Assembly: GCF_003075095.1 (NCBI RefSeq)
Contig: NZ_QCZF01000005.1
Span: 336,975-400,974 of the forward strand
Direction of reading: 5' to 3'
DNA from: Blastococcus litoris
GTDB lineage: Bacteria; Actinomycetota; Actinomycetes; Mycobacteriales; Geodermatophilaceae
DNA length: 64,000 nucleotides
Positions 26,247 through 35,545 of this stretch are shown one piece after another (the first letter of the stretch is position 1; each line of letters begins with the position of its first letter). The position numbers were made by a program, and so were the translations under genes. The notes under the pieces are model-generated. The model saw only the letters and a list, made by a program, of their open reading frames with translations, was not told the origin of the DNA and ran no database searches.

Positions 26247-27185
26247 ATGACCGACGTGACTTCTTCAGACGGCACCCGCTTGGCGCTCGGCGAGTGGGGG
26301 CCGACGGACGCACCACGGCTGCTGCTCGTGCACGGGCTGGGGCTCTCCGCCGAATCCTGGGGCACGGTTCCGCAGCGGCTGTCGGACCGGTACCGGGTCA
26401 CCGCCTACGACCTGCGTGGCCACGCCCAGAGCGGGGACGCCCGCTCCGGTGACTACACCTTGGGTGCGCACGCCCGGGACCTCGATGCCGTCCTCACCCA
26501 CGTGGCACCCGACGGCGGCCCGGTCGTGGTCGTCGTGCACAGCCTCGGTGGCGGCATCCTCCTGACCCACGTCGATGCCGCCCCCGACGACCGGGTCGCC
26601 GGGGCCGTGTTCGTGGGCTCCGGCGGCTCGGGCGTCACCGCGCCGGGACTGGCCGCGCGTCACCTGCCGGGGTGGCTGCAGCAGACGCTGCGGTGGTGGT
26701 GGTGGAACGCGCTCCGGGGCGGCGTCCGGGTCGGCCGACTGGTCGAGCCCGTGGAGACCCTCTCCGACCGACTGGTCCGCCGGGCCGCCTTCGCACCGGG
26801 TGAGCCCGAGCAGTTCGTCGCCCAGGTCCGCGACAGCTTCCTGGGCAGCCGGCCGCGCGCCCTCTCCGGGACGACGATGGCCAGCCTGAGCCACGACGGC
26901 GTCGAGCTGGCCCCGGCGCTCCGTTCCCCGACGCTCCTGGTCCACGGCAGCGCCGACCCGGAGGTCCCGGCGGAGGAGATCCGCGAGCTCCTGTCGGTCC
27001 TGGCGGACGGCGAGCTCGTCACCGTTCCGGACGCCGGCCACATGCTCCCGCTCACCCATCCGGATGTCGTGGTCGCTCAGGTACGCCGGTGGATGGAGCG
27101 GATCGCACCGCCCGGCCGTCCGAGCGGGTCGCGGGAGCGGCACGGGGACGGGACCGTCACGGGTGGGGTCCCGACGACCGGTTGA
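26247..27185 (+). CDS. Alpha/beta hydrolase
   Basis: This 312-residue hydrolase has HGLGLSAESW, the nucleophile elbow VVHSLGGG and a C-terminal GHMLPLTHP His motif. No signal peptide is present. The Arg-rich lid region around WWWWNALRGG is unusual in its run of Trp. The substrate is unknown. The ATG at 26247 has no clear Shine-Dalgarno. A 140-bp gap separates it from the phosphoesterase, so it is not part of that coupled chain. Confidence 0.8.
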   Translation: MTDVTSSDGTRLALGEWGPTDAPRLLLVHGLGLSAESWGTVPQRLSDRYRVTAYDLRGHAQSGDARSGDYTLGAHARDLDAVLTHVAPDGGPVVVVVHSLGGGILLTHVDAAPDDRVAGAVFVGSGGSGVTAPGLAARHLPGWLQQTLRWWWWNALRGGVRVGRLVEPVETLSDRLVRRAAFAPGEPEQFVAQVRDSFLGSRPRALSGTTMASLSHDGVELAPALRSPTLLVHGSADPEVPAEEIRELLSVLADGELVTVPDAGHMLPLTHPDVVVAQVRRWMERIAPPGRPSGSRERHGDGTVTGGVPTTG

Positions 27186-27459
27186 CCGCTCCGGCCGGGC
27201 CGCGTTGCACTCCCGTGACGGAACTGGCTCGTCCGTGCCCGGCCCCCGACCGGCGCCCGCACCGATCCCCGGCCGCGGAGATCCCTGCTCAGCGGTCCGG
27301 CCGGTTGCCCCCGCCGTCCCGTGGAGGGGAGTCCGCCCCTTACGGACTCGTGTCAGAAGGTCCGCATCCGGCGTCCGGATCGAGCGCGGGGGCAGACCTC
27401 GGGGTGTCCCGCACACGCGGCGCTGCACCGCGGCCCGCTCTCGAGCAGAGGAGAGAAGC

Positions 27460-28239
27460 ATGAGCAGCACAGGAGGACGATCCACCGGGTTCCGTCCGAA
27501 CGGGAAGGGCCGGACCGCAGCGGCCGTGCTGGCTGCCTTCGTCGGCATGGGCGGCCTGGCCGCCTGCTCGGACGACAGCGCGGGCCCCGAGACGGGCACC
27601 GACGTCGAGGACGTCGCCGAGGAGCCGGAGGACGGCGACGAGGCGTTGGCCGACCCGATGACGGGACAGACGGTCACCGTCAGCGCGGAGATCGAGGAGG
27701 TCGTGGCGCCGAGCGCCATCCGGATCGGGGAGGAGAACCTCCTGGTGCTCAGCGCCGGGCCGACCTTCGAGGACATGGGGTTCGAGCTCGTCGACGGTCT
27801 CGTGGAGGACGACGTCGTCCTCCAGGTGACCGGGACGGTGGGCACACTGGTCTTCCCCGACATCGAGAACGAGTTCGGCATCGATTGGGACGACGAGGAG
27901 CTCGTCGACTTCGAGGGCGAACGCGTCCTCGTCGCCAGCGAGGTCGACACGCTGGCCGGAGAGCCGGTGACCTTCGCCGGCGAGGTCCAGGACGTGATCA
28001 GCACGGTGTCCTTCCAGGTCGCCGGAGCCGGATGGAGCGTCGTGGTGCTGGACGCCCAGCAGGCCGCCGTCGCCGAAGGCGAGTACGTCCAGGTCAGCGG
28101 GACCATCCGGGAGTTCGACATCGCCACGATCGAGGAGGAGTTCGGCCTGGACCTGGACGACGAGCTGTACGCCGACTTCGACCAGCGGTTCGTCGTCGTG
28201 GCCGAGAACGTGGTGTCCGCCGCACCGGTCGCCCCGTGA
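27460..28239 (+). CDS. Acidic lipoprotein with two copies of an OB-like repeat
   Basis: This 259-residue protein has an N-terminal lipobox (LAAC, Cys36) and an extremely acidic mature part. Two similar repeats of about 85 residues follow, roughly 70-148 and 160-250. Each contains a VTVSAEIEEV- or VTFAGEVQDV-like strand, a VTG/VSGT turn and an acidic EFGID/EFGLDLDDEL helix. The repeat also occurs once in the lipoprotein at 32310-32939. It looks like a small beta barrel plus helix, perhaps OB-like; no function is known. GAGGAGAGAAG precedes the ATG. A strong hairpin follows. Confidence 0.72.
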   Translation: MSSTGGRSTGFRPNGKGRTAAAVLAAFVGMGGLAACSDDSAGPETGTDVEDVAEEPEDGDEALADPMTGQTVTVSAEIEEVVAPSAIRIGEENLLVLSAGPTFEDMGFELVDGLVEDDVVLQVTGTVGTLVFPDIENEFGIDWDDEELVDFEGERVLVASEVDTLAGEPVTFAGEVQDVISTVSFQVAGAGWSVVVLDAQQAAVAEGEYVQVSGTIREFDIATIEEEFGLDLDDELYADFDQRFVVVAENVVSAAPVAP

Positions 28240-28345
28240 TGTGAGGAACGCTGGTCGTGGTACCGGGTCTCCGCTTCTCGGGTCCGCCGACGCCGGAGCT
28301 GCCCCTGCGGGGAGTACCTCGTCGGGTGGAGCCGGCGGCCGCACC

Positions 28346-28383
28346 GTCCTGCCCGCCGCGGGCCCACCCGCGGCGGGCAGGAC
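28346..28383 (+). terminator. Perfect 17-bp GC hairpin
   Basis: Two perfectly complementary 17-base arms (28346-28362 and 28367-28383) with a four-base loop lie 107 bp after the lipoprotein stop. No U-tract follows. It likely ends the lipoprotein transcript and may also serve the convergent lmeA-like gene. Confidence 0.7.
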
Positions 28384-28517
28384 CTGCGCCGCCCCGGGTC
28401 ACCACGTCGTGACGACGGCCGTCCGACCTCATGGTCTGCCTGCCGGTCGCGCGCACGGCACTCCACCGCTCGGGTCCTGACCCGGCGTCGAGCCCCCTCT
28501 GCCGGCGCGCCGCCCGG

Positions 28518-29282
28518 TCAGCCCCGGAGGACGACCCCGGAGCCCCCCGTCCGGACGGTGAGCGCCTCCTCCCCCAGTTCGAGGTCCGCTGCCTCCTGGC
28601 CGAAGGGCAGCGGGTCCAGCGGCACCCGGAAGCGGAAGCGCTCGGCGAGCAGCAGCTCGGCGGAGCGGTCGAGCTGCTGCTCGGTCCGCACCTCGGTGGG
28701 GCGCACGACCAGCGCGCCGGTCGTGGGCTCGACGACCGCCGTTGCCGAGGCCTGGTAGCGGCGGTCGAGCAGCTGCCCGGTCGCGGTGAGGCGCACCTCG
28801 TCGGCAGCTCCGGACCCCTCGGGGAGCACCGTCATGGGTCGCCCGGTGAACTGCAGGTAGCGGTCGAGCGCGTCGTAGCCCAGCCACGCCTGCGCCGCGC
28901 TGCGCTCGAACACCACGACGTCCGCCTCACGGACCAGCAGGTCGTGGAACGACAGGTGGACGCCGTGCAGCTGTGCTTCCACCCGGTCGAAGGTCAGCGG
29001 CCCGTTGGACACGTCGTCGAGGGTCACCTCCACCTCCTCGTAGCGGCCACGCAGCGCCTGCAGCAGGACCGGCCCGCCCTGGACCTCCACCGTCGGGGTC
29101 GCGACGGTGCCGGTCGCCTCCTGCAGGGTCTCGGCGATCAGTGCCTGGACCGTCTGCCGGGCGAGCCGGTCCAGGCCCCAGAGCAGCAGCCCCGTTCCGA
29201 GGACGACGCCCACCAGCACCGCGACGAGCCACGGGCGTCCCACGCGCGGGCGGCCGACCGCGGTCGCCCCCGACCCGGTCAC
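28518..29282 (-). CDS. LmeA family phospholipid-binding protein (DUF2993)
   Basis: This 254-residue protein has one N-terminal membrane helix (AVLVGVVLGTGLLLWGL) and a DUF2993 domain. In mycobacteria LmeA (Rv0817c-type) binds phosphatidylinositides and is needed for lipomannan elongation. Supporting features are the LxGRYEEVEVTLDDV strand-helix and LRSF-type FERSAAQAWL segments. The GTG at 29282 overlaps the MMPL stop (GTGA). This pairing with an RND lipid exporter supports a lipid or lipoglycan role, by inference. Confidence 0.78.
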   Translation of the reverse strand: MTGSGATAVGRPRVGRPWLVAVLVGVVLGTGLLLWGLDRLARQTVQALIAETLQEATGTVATPTVEVQGGPVLLQALRGRYEEVEVTLDDVSNGPLTFDRVEAQLHGVHLSFHDLLVREADVVVFERSAAQAWLGYDALDRYLQFTGRPMTVLPEGSGAADEVRLTATGQLLDRRYQASATAVVEPTTGALVVRPTEVRTEQQLDRSAELLLAERFRFRVPLDPLPFGQEAADLELGEEALTVRTGGSGVVLRG

Positions 29283-31588
29283 CGGCCCCGCCCGTCGGAG
29301 GTGGCCAGCGGGCCGGCACCGACCGGTTCCGGCTCCTCCCGCGGAGGTGCCGGGGCACCTTCCGGGAGATCGTCGGGCCGGGGTGACGTGCGGATCCGGC
29401 GCCCCGGCCAGCCGGCCCACCGGCCGAGCAGCGTCAGGACGGCGGGCGTCAGCACCGGCCGGATGAGGAAGGTGTCGATCAGCAGACCCACGGCCATGAC
29501 GAAGGCGATCTGCCGGAACAGGCCGAGCGGGATGATCGCGACCATCGCGAACGTGGCGGCCAGGATGAGGCCGGCGGCGCTGATGGCGCGGGCGCTGGCC
29601 GGCATCGCGACCCGGATGGCATCGCGCAGCGGCCGGCGGCCGGCCTGCTCCCAGATCGCTCCGACGGCGAAGACGTTGTAGTCCGAGCCGAGCGCGAGCA
29701 GCAGCACCGCGGTGGTGAAGGGCGCGAAGAACAGCAGCCCGGGGTTGCCGAGCAGGCCCTGGAAGACGACGACGGCCAGACCCAGCGCGGCCGCCACCCC
29801 GAGCGCGCTGCACATCAGCAGTAGGAGCGGCGCCAGGAACGCCCGCAGGTACAGGCAGAGGATGACCAGTTCGATGACGAGGGCGGCGATCAGGATCGTC
29901 CGGAGGTTCTCGCGGGTCAGCTCGGCCAGCTCGGCCGCGATGGCGGTCTGGCCGCCGACGGCCACCGTGGCGTCCTCGAGCCCGGCCGTCGCGGCCAGGT
30001 CGTCGATGCGGTCGTCGAACCGGTCCAGGTCGGCGATCGCGGGGGCGCCGAGCGGGTCGCTGTCGAGGATCACGATGAACCGTGCCGCGTCACCGTCCTC
30101 GGCGAGGACGAGGCCGAATCCGTCGCTCAGGGGGTTCTGCGCCGGGCCGATGACGTCGGCGACACCGGGCTGCTCGGAGATGGCCGCCTGCAGGCGCTCG
30201 AGCGCACCCCGCTGCGCCGCCACGCCGTCCCCCTCGACCAGCACCTCGGTGGGGGCGACGGCACCCCGGATGCCGGCGTCCTCCAGCACCCGGGCGCCTG
30301 CGCGGATCGGGTCGTCGGCCGGCAGCTCCGAGATGAAGGACGTGTCGATGCGCATGGCCAGCAAGGGCAGCGCCGCAGGCACCAGCACGGCGAGGCTGAA
30401 CAGCACCGCCAGGACGGCGCCGCCGCGCCGCGACACCGTGTCGGCCAGCCAACGGATCGCGAGGCTCGGCTCGTGGCCGCTGGGGCCGGAACGCTCCGCG
30501 CCACCCATGGTCAGGAACAGCCGTCGCCCGAAGATCGCCATGAGCGCGGGCACCAGGGTGAGGGAGACGAGCATGCCGACGACGACCGTCAGGGCCAACG
30601 CCGGACCGAATGCCCGGAACAGCTCGAAGGAGGCCACGAGCAGCGCCGCGCACCCGGCGGCGACGGTGAGACCGGCGACCGCGACGATCGGCCCCTCGGT
30701 GAGCACGGTCCTCCGGGCCGCCTCCCGGCGGTCCAGGCCGCGGCCCAGCTCGCGGCGGAACCCGGAGAAGTACAGGACGCAGTAGTCGGTGACCACCCCG
30801 ATCAGCAGGGCGGCCACCAGTGGCCGCAGCTGCTCGGGCAGGGCGAACCCCAGGGCGGCGGCCAGCCGGTCGAGCACCTGGAGCGTCACCAGGTAGCCGA
30901 GGGCCACGGTGAAGAGCACGACCAGCGGGGCCACCACCGAGCGGAAGGCGAGTGCGACGACCACGGTGATGAGGACCAACGTGGCGATCTCGAACGTGTG
31001 CAGGTGCGCCTGCAGGTAGTGGACCTGCTGGACCTGCGCCGGCAGCACGCCCGTCACGTAGGCGTCGACCCCGGGCTGGTTGGTGAAGTGGGCGGCGTAC
31101 TGCTGGCTGAGGTTCACCCGCTTCTCGAGCGAGGTGTAGGGCGAGATGTAGAGGTAGGTGACCGCGGTGTCCGCGGAACCGGTCGGCAGCGGGACGGCGC
31201 CGATGATCTGTCCCCTGCCCGGCGGGACGCGCCCCTCCAGGTAGGCCTGCGTGTGGGCCAGCGCCCACAGCGTGGAGTCGGCCCGCGTCAGCAGGTCCAG
31301 CCCGTCCGGGTCGTGCACCACGACCGAGGTGTCCGAGAGCACCGGCACGCCGAAGTGGTCCAGGGAGCGTTCCTGGACGGCGACGGCGTCGCTGCCGGGT
31401 GGCAGGAGGCTGCCGATGTCCCCGCTGGTGCTCCCCTGCGAGGGGCTCGGGACCACCACGGCGAGCACCGCGCTCGCCACCCAGAACGCCAGCACGAACC
31501 AGCGGCCCGACACCACGGCCGTGCGCAGGCCCCGGCCCAGGGCCGCCGGCACCCGCGCCATCGCGCGGAACACCGATCCTCGGGGCAC
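29279..31588 (-). CDS. MMPL family RND transporter
   Basis: This 769-residue protein has 12 predicted membrane helices in two halves, each with a large extracytoplasmic loop after its first helix. The MMPL proton-relay Asp-Tyr pairs occur in GVVTDYCVLYFSGF and ALGSDYNVFAV. Members export lipids in mycobacteria and other actinobacteria. GTG 31588 has GGGAGG five bases upstream; the frame extends to 31669 but lacks a good site there. It ends in a GTGA overlap with the lmeA-like gene, forming a two-gene unit. Confidence 0.87.
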   Translation of the reverse strand: MPRGSVFRAMARVPAALGRGLRTAVVSGRWFVLAFWVASAVLAVVVPSPSQGSTSGDIGSLLPPGSDAVAVQERSLDHFGVPVLSDTSVVVHDPDGLDLLTRADSTLWALAHTQAYLEGRVPPGRGQIIGAVPLPTGSADTAVTYLYISPYTSLEKRVNLSQQYAAHFTNQPGVDAYVTGVLPAQVQQVHYLQAHLHTFEIATLVLITVVVALAFRSVVAPLVVLFTVALGYLVTLQVLDRLAAALGFALPEQLRPLVAALLIGVVTDYCVLYFSGFRRELGRGLDRREAARRTVLTEGPIVAVAGLTVAAGCAALLVASFELFRAFGPALALTVVVGMLVSLTLVPALMAIFGRRLFLTMGGAERSGPSGHEPSLAIRWLADTVSRRGGAVLAVLFSLAVLVPAALPLLAMRIDTSFISELPADDPIRAGARVLEDAGIRGAVAPTEVLVEGDGVAAQRGALERLQAAISEQPGVADVIGPAQNPLSDGFGLVLAEDGDAARFIVILDSDPLGAPAIADLDRFDDRIDDLAATAGLEDATVAVGGQTAIAAELAELTRENLRTILIAALVIELVILCLYLRAFLAPLLLLMCSALGVAAALGLAVVVFQGLLGNPGLLFFAPFTTAVLLLALGSDYNVFAVGAIWEQAGRRPLRDAIRVAMPASARAISAAGLILAATFAMVAIIPLGLFRQIAFVMAVGLLIDTFLIRPVLTPAVLTLLGRWAGWPGRRIRTSPRPDDLPEGAPAPPREEPEPVGAGPLATSDGRGR

Positions 31589-31693
31589 GAGCGCCTCCCG
31601 ACGCGGCCGTCGGATCGGCCGGCTGGGTGGTGGATACCGCCGGGACGGGCCGGGTAAAGCTCGGATCACCAGAACTCACGGGAAAGGTCCACC

Positions 31694-32257
31694 ATGACCC
31701 AGGCCGGGCCGGGAACCGCAGGGCAGTCCGATCAGCCGGCGGGGTCAGGGGCCGCCGACGCGTCCACCGGTTCTCGCGCTCCGGAGGCTCCCGCGCCCCG
31801 GGGCCCGGCCGCCGGTTTCCGCACCGGCCTCGTCGTCGCCGTGGTGTTCCTCCTCGGCCTGACCCTCGGAGCGGTCACGGTCGGGCTGCTCAGCGACTCC
31901 GCGCCGCTCCCGGCGGCCGGGCAGCCCGGCGCCGACGCCGGGGACGGCCCGCTGATCGACGTGGACCTCGACCAGGATCCCGGCCCCTTCCAGGTCAACG
32001 CACCCTGCCTCCGCGCCTTCAACGCCGCACAGGACGCGTACGTGGCCATGGACGACCTGGGGCAGGCGGCGGCGGCGCTGGACGCGGCGCAGCTGGACGA
32101 GGTGGTCCGCCGACTGCAGCCCCTGCAGCAGCAGCTGGAGACGGGGCTGGCGGCGTGCCGGGTGACTGCGGTCGACGACCCGTCGGACGAGGAGTCGTCG
32201 CCCGGCGGCACCAGCTCGCCCCGGCCGACGGCAGCCACCCCGTCCCCGACGGACTGA
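31694..32257 (+). CDS. Single-pass envelope protein, unknown function
   Basis: This 187-residue protein has a Pro/Ala-rich cytoplasmic N-terminus, one membrane helix (about 44-66) and an extracytoplasmic helical domain with two Cys (C105, C155) that could pair. A Ser/Pro/Thr-rich tail follows. GGGAAAGG precedes the ATG at 31694. It is divergent from the MMPL gene across 105 bp and convergent with the lipoprotein at 32310. No family was recognised. Confidence 0.65.
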   Translation: MTQAGPGTAGQSDQPAGSGAADASTGSRAPEAPAPRGPAAGFRTGLVVAVVFLLGLTLGAVTVGLLSDSAPLPAAGQPGADAGDGPLIDVDLDQDPGPFQVNAPCLRAFNAAQDAYVAMDDLGQAAAALDAAQLDEVVRRLQPLQQQLETGLAACRVTAVDDPSDEESSPGGTSSPRPTAATPSPTD

Positions 32258-32309
32258 CCACGGCCGGACCGGTGACGGGCTCGGCAGCGGCGGACGCACG
32301 GGGTCCCCG

Positions 32310-32939
32310 TCAGTCGCCGGCCGGCGCCTCCCCGACCTCGATCCGGGTCGCGGCGACGGCGACCTCCCCCTCGGCCTGGGCCAGCCACGTCTCCGGAGAG
32401 GGGAACAGCTCGTCGGCCGCGATGCCGAAGTCCGCCTCGAAGGTGTCGGGATCGACCTCCACAGCGGTGCCGGTCACCTCGACGAGATCCCCCGTGGCCA
32501 CGCCCGGCGGCGGCGTGGCCGACACGACGGCGACCGGCTCCCCGACGTCCCCGGTCACGCGGAACGCGCTCGCGACGTCGCTGGAGGACAGGACCTCCGT
32601 GACCTCGCCGCGCACCGCGATCTCCTGGCCGAGGAAGGACCGGGGGTCGCCGAAGAACGTGTCGTCACCGCCCGGGACGCCCGGTTCCGCCCCCGGGCCC
32701 CCGGGACCACCGTCGTCCGGTGGGTCCTCGAGGGCGGAGAGCCGGTCCTCCACGTCGGTGACCCGGTCCTCCAGGGCGTCCACCTGCTCCCGGATCCCGT
32801 CCAGGTCCTCCGCCGTGAGCGCGGAGGGATCGACGGCGGCCGGTCCGCTGCAGCCCGCGACACCCAGGGTGACGACCAGCGCCACCCCCGCTACGGGCCC
32901 CCTCCGGATCCGGGTGGGGCGCCTGCGTGTGCTGCTCAT
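32310..32939 (-). CDS. Lipoprotein with coiled coil and OB-like domain
   Basis: This 209-residue lipoprotein has lipobox GVAGC (Cys30), then a heptad stretch QVDALEDRVTDVEDRLSALE, a Gly/Pro linker and an OB-like domain (about 105-205). That domain shares the VRGEVTEV, GDLVEVTGT and acidic ADFGIAADEL pattern with both repeats of the lipoprotein at 27460. The ATG at 32939 has GGAGGAG four bases upstream. Its function is unknown; the coiled coil suggests oligomerisation at the membrane surface. Confidence 0.72.
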   Translation of the reverse strand: MSSTRRRPTRIRRGPVAGVALVVTLGVAGCSGPAAVDPSALTAEDLDGIREQVDALEDRVTDVEDRLSALEDPPDDGGPGGPGAEPGVPGGDDTFFGDPRSFLGQEIAVRGEVTEVLSSSDVASAFRVTGDVGEPVAVVSATPPPGVATGDLVEVTGTAVEVDPDTFEADFGIAADELFPSPETWLAQAEGEVAVAATRIEVGEAPAGD

Positions 32940-33424
32940 CCGCTCCTCCGTGTCGCTGCCCGGGGTGGGAGGCCCGTGATCGTCCACCTCCTCCGGTCGG
33001 ATGCCCGTCCGGGCGGCCGGCCTCACGACTGCGTGCGCTCCGACACCAAGTCGCAACACGCCGCCCGCCGACGTCGTCCGGCCCGTCCGCGGGGAGGTCG
33101 GTCCGCCGGCGCCCGCACGTCGTCACCGGGGGCGGGCGACCACGGTCCATGACGATCGGCTGACATCTGCGCCGGCGGGGGCGGACCGGCACGGTGCGCG
33201 GGCATGCACTCCCACCGGGACGACGTCCTGCGACCCGGGCCACGGGTCGTCCGGTCGGCGGCCCGTACGTCCCGGGCAGGAGAAGGGAAACCAGGAGCCG
33301 TGCATGCCACCAGAACGCGCCGACGAGAACACGCCCGCGGTGGGGCCCCGCTGCCGGGCTCTCGGATGACCGCCTCCACCGGGCGATGCCGGCCGGCGAC
33401 GATCCGGTCGGACGGCGGGGCCCG
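32940..33424. other. Divergent intergenic region with a possible short leader frame
   Basis: About 485 bp lie between the lipoprotein (minus) and the AI-2E-family gene (plus). A 21-codon frame at 33304-33369 (MPPERADENTPAVGPRCRAL...) has an AGGAG six bases upstream and could be a short upstream peptide, but it is too short to call. Nothing else recognisable was found. Confidence 0.35.
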
Positions 33425-34594
33425 GTGAGCGCGACGCCGGCGCCCTCCATCCCCGACGACACCGGACGACGCCGGCCGGCGCTCCCTCGCGTGCCGGCCT
33501 GGACGGTGCGCACGATGGCCGTCGGTGGCGCGGTCCTGGCGGTCGCCGCGATGGCCTGGTTGGCGTGCTGGCTGCTGCTCCGGCTGCCGTTGGTCACCTT
33601 CGCCGTGGCGGTGGCCGTGCTCCTGACGGCGCTGATGCTGCCGCTGTCCCGTGCGCTGCGTCGCGCCGGCCTCCCGGCGGCCGCATCGGCCCTGCTGGCC
33701 GTGCTCGCGCTGGCCGCCGTCCTGCTGGGCATCGGTTTCCTCGTCGGGTTCCGGGCCGCGTCGGCGGTGCAGGACCTGACCCGGCCGCTGGCCGCGGGGA
33801 TCGACCGCATCCGCGTCTGGGCGATCGAGGGGCCGCTGGGTCTCGATCCCCAGCAGGTGGCCGACATCCGCAACGAGATCGTCACGTGGCTGTACCAGGC
33901 GAGCCCGACCCCGACGGCCGGAGCCCGCATGGCCGTGTACGTGCTCGGCGGGTTGACCCTGGTCGCCTTCCTCGTGTTCTTCCTGCTCAAGGACGGCGCC
34001 GCGATGTGGGCCTGGCTGCTGGAGCGCGTGCCCGACCGGCGGCGCGACCAGGTCGACGGGGCCGGCCGCTCGGCGTGGGACACCCTCGCCAGCTACGTGC
34101 GCGGAGCCGTGGTCGTCGCGCTCATCGACGCCGTCGGCATCGGCGCCGGCCTGCTCGTCCTCGGCGTCCCGCTGTGGTTGTCCCTGACGCTGCTGACGTT
34201 CGTGGGCGCGTTCATCCCACTCCTGGGCGCCACGGTCAGCGGAGCCGTGGCGGTGCTCGTCACCCTGGTCACGAACGGCACGACCGACGCGGTCATCATC
34301 CTGGTGGTCGTCCTGGTGGTGCAGCAGGTGGAGGGCAACCTGCTGCAGCCGCTGATCATGGGGCGAGCCCTGCACCTCCACCCCGCCGGCATCCTGGTCG
34401 CCGTCACGGCGGGCGGCCTGCTGCTGGGCGTGGCGGGGGCGTTGCTCGCCGTACCGCTCGTGGCGGTGACGTACCGCGTCCTCGAGTACCTCCGCCTGCA
34501 CCCGGTGGACCCCGTCCGTTCTGCTCCGCTGGAACGGACGCATCTCGAGACACCCGCTGTCGCGTCGGCCCGGCGAGAGCGTCCGGCCGGCTGA
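33425..34594 (+). CDS. AI-2E family transporter (PerM-type membrane protein)
   Basis: This 389-residue protein has about eight membrane helices. It carries the family segments FFLLKDGAAMWAWL and GVPLWLSLTLLTFVGAFIPL, and EGNLLQPLIMGRALHLHP near the end. This family was linked to AI-2 export in E. coli TqsA, but many members act in Na+/H+ or lipid transport. GTG 33425 is a reasonable start with GGCGGGG upstream. The basic C-terminal tail is short. Confidence 0.82.
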   Translation: MSATPAPSIPDDTGRRRPALPRVPAWTVRTMAVGGAVLAVAAMAWLACWLLLRLPLVTFAVAVAVLLTALMLPLSRALRRAGLPAAASALLAVLALAAVLLGIGFLVGFRAASAVQDLTRPLAAGIDRIRVWAIEGPLGLDPQQVADIRNEIVTWLYQASPTPTAGARMAVYVLGGLTLVAFLVFFLLKDGAAMWAWLLERVPDRRRDQVDGAGRSAWDTLASYVRGAVVVALIDAVGIGAGLLVLGVPLWLSLTLLTFVGAFIPLLGATVSGAVAVLVTLVTNGTTDAVIILVVVLVVQQVEGNLLQPLIMGRALHLHPAGILVAVTAGGLLLGVAGALLAVPLVAVTYRVLEYLRLHPVDPVRSAPLERTHLETPAVASARRERPAG

Positions 34595-34757
34595 TATGTC
34601 CTCCCTCGGTTCGTCCCACCGGCGTCGGCAGCCGGCCGGGACGGAGCTCAGGCCCGGTGCCCGAGCAGCCGCGTGCGACGCGGCCCACGGCGTGACGGCT
34701 TCGTGACATCCCCGATCGGCCGGCCACGGGAGGGCCGGAACGGGTACCGCCGAGGTC

Positions 34758-35027
34758 GTGGAGCACTCGAGCCGGACACACGACGGCGGTGACCCGCGAC
34801 GGTCGCCGAAGGCCGAGGCCACCGCGGCCGGCGCACTGAGACCCCCCGGTCGGTCCGCACGGACGTTGCGGCTGTTCCTGGACGTCTTCGTGCTCGTCCC
34901 GTGCGCGGTGAGCGGGGCGCTCCTGCCGTTCACCGCGGTCCCGGTCCTGTACGCGGTGGTGCTGCTGGCCGTGGCCCTTCTGGCCGCGGTCGACCTGGCA
35001 GCCACCCTTCGGCGCACGGGCCGGTGA
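34758..35027 (+). CDS. Small two-helix membrane protein
   Basis: This 89-residue protein has a polar, basic N-terminus and two hydrophobic helices (about 37-55 and 60-80). GTG 34758 has a weak CGAGG upstream. No family is recognised. Composition and codon use match its neighbours, but the short length keeps the confidence moderate. Confidence 0.5.
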   Translation: MEHSSRTHDGGDPRRSPKAEATAAGALRPPGRSARTLRLFLDVFVLVPCAVSGALLPFTAVPVLYAVVLLAVALLAAVDLAATLRRTGR

Positions 35028-35209
35028 CCGCCCAGCCCCCTGACGGCGACGGGCTGCTCGCTCAGCTCCACCCTGCAGGCCCGGCGCTCCGTTCGCGGCA
35101 CCCGGCGGGCACTCGAGCTCGCCGCCGCGAGGGGCGCCCTCGGCACCGCGTCCGGCGGGTGAGGACGGCCCGACCGAGGCGAAGGAGTCGTCGAACGTCC
35201 CCGCGAAGC

Positions 35210-35251
35210 GGTCAGGGGCCGTTCCGGATCTCTCCGGAACGGCCCCTGACC
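35210..35251 (-). terminator. Perfect 19-bp hairpin downstream of tRNA-Pro
   Basis: Two perfectly complementary 19-base arms (35210-35228 and 35233-35251) with a TCTC loop lie 16 bases downstream of the tRNA 3' end on the minus strand. No U-tract is present, but the position fits a tRNA terminator. Confidence 0.75.
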
Positions 35252-35267
35252 TGCGAGTTCCACACTG

Positions 35268-35341
<74 letters not shown>

Positions 35342-35545
35342 CGCGCCGTCGCACCTGCCGGGAGCTCCCCGGCCGCGCGACGACCGCCTGAGCAGGTTAC
35401 CGCACCGGTCTTCCTCCTCCGTCGCCCCCCGGACCGCTCGCAAAGCCGGTGACAGCTCCACCCGGCCGTCGCTAGCGTCGCCCCGCACGGGGGTACCACC
35501 GCGCAGCCGAGCGCGGACGCCAGTGGGGTGCCGGAGGTCTCCGTC

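Noticed and set aside
33304..33369. 21-codon frame with AGGAG upstream, before the AI-2E-family gene
   Set aside because: It is too short to call a gene without conservation; noted as a possible leader peptide.
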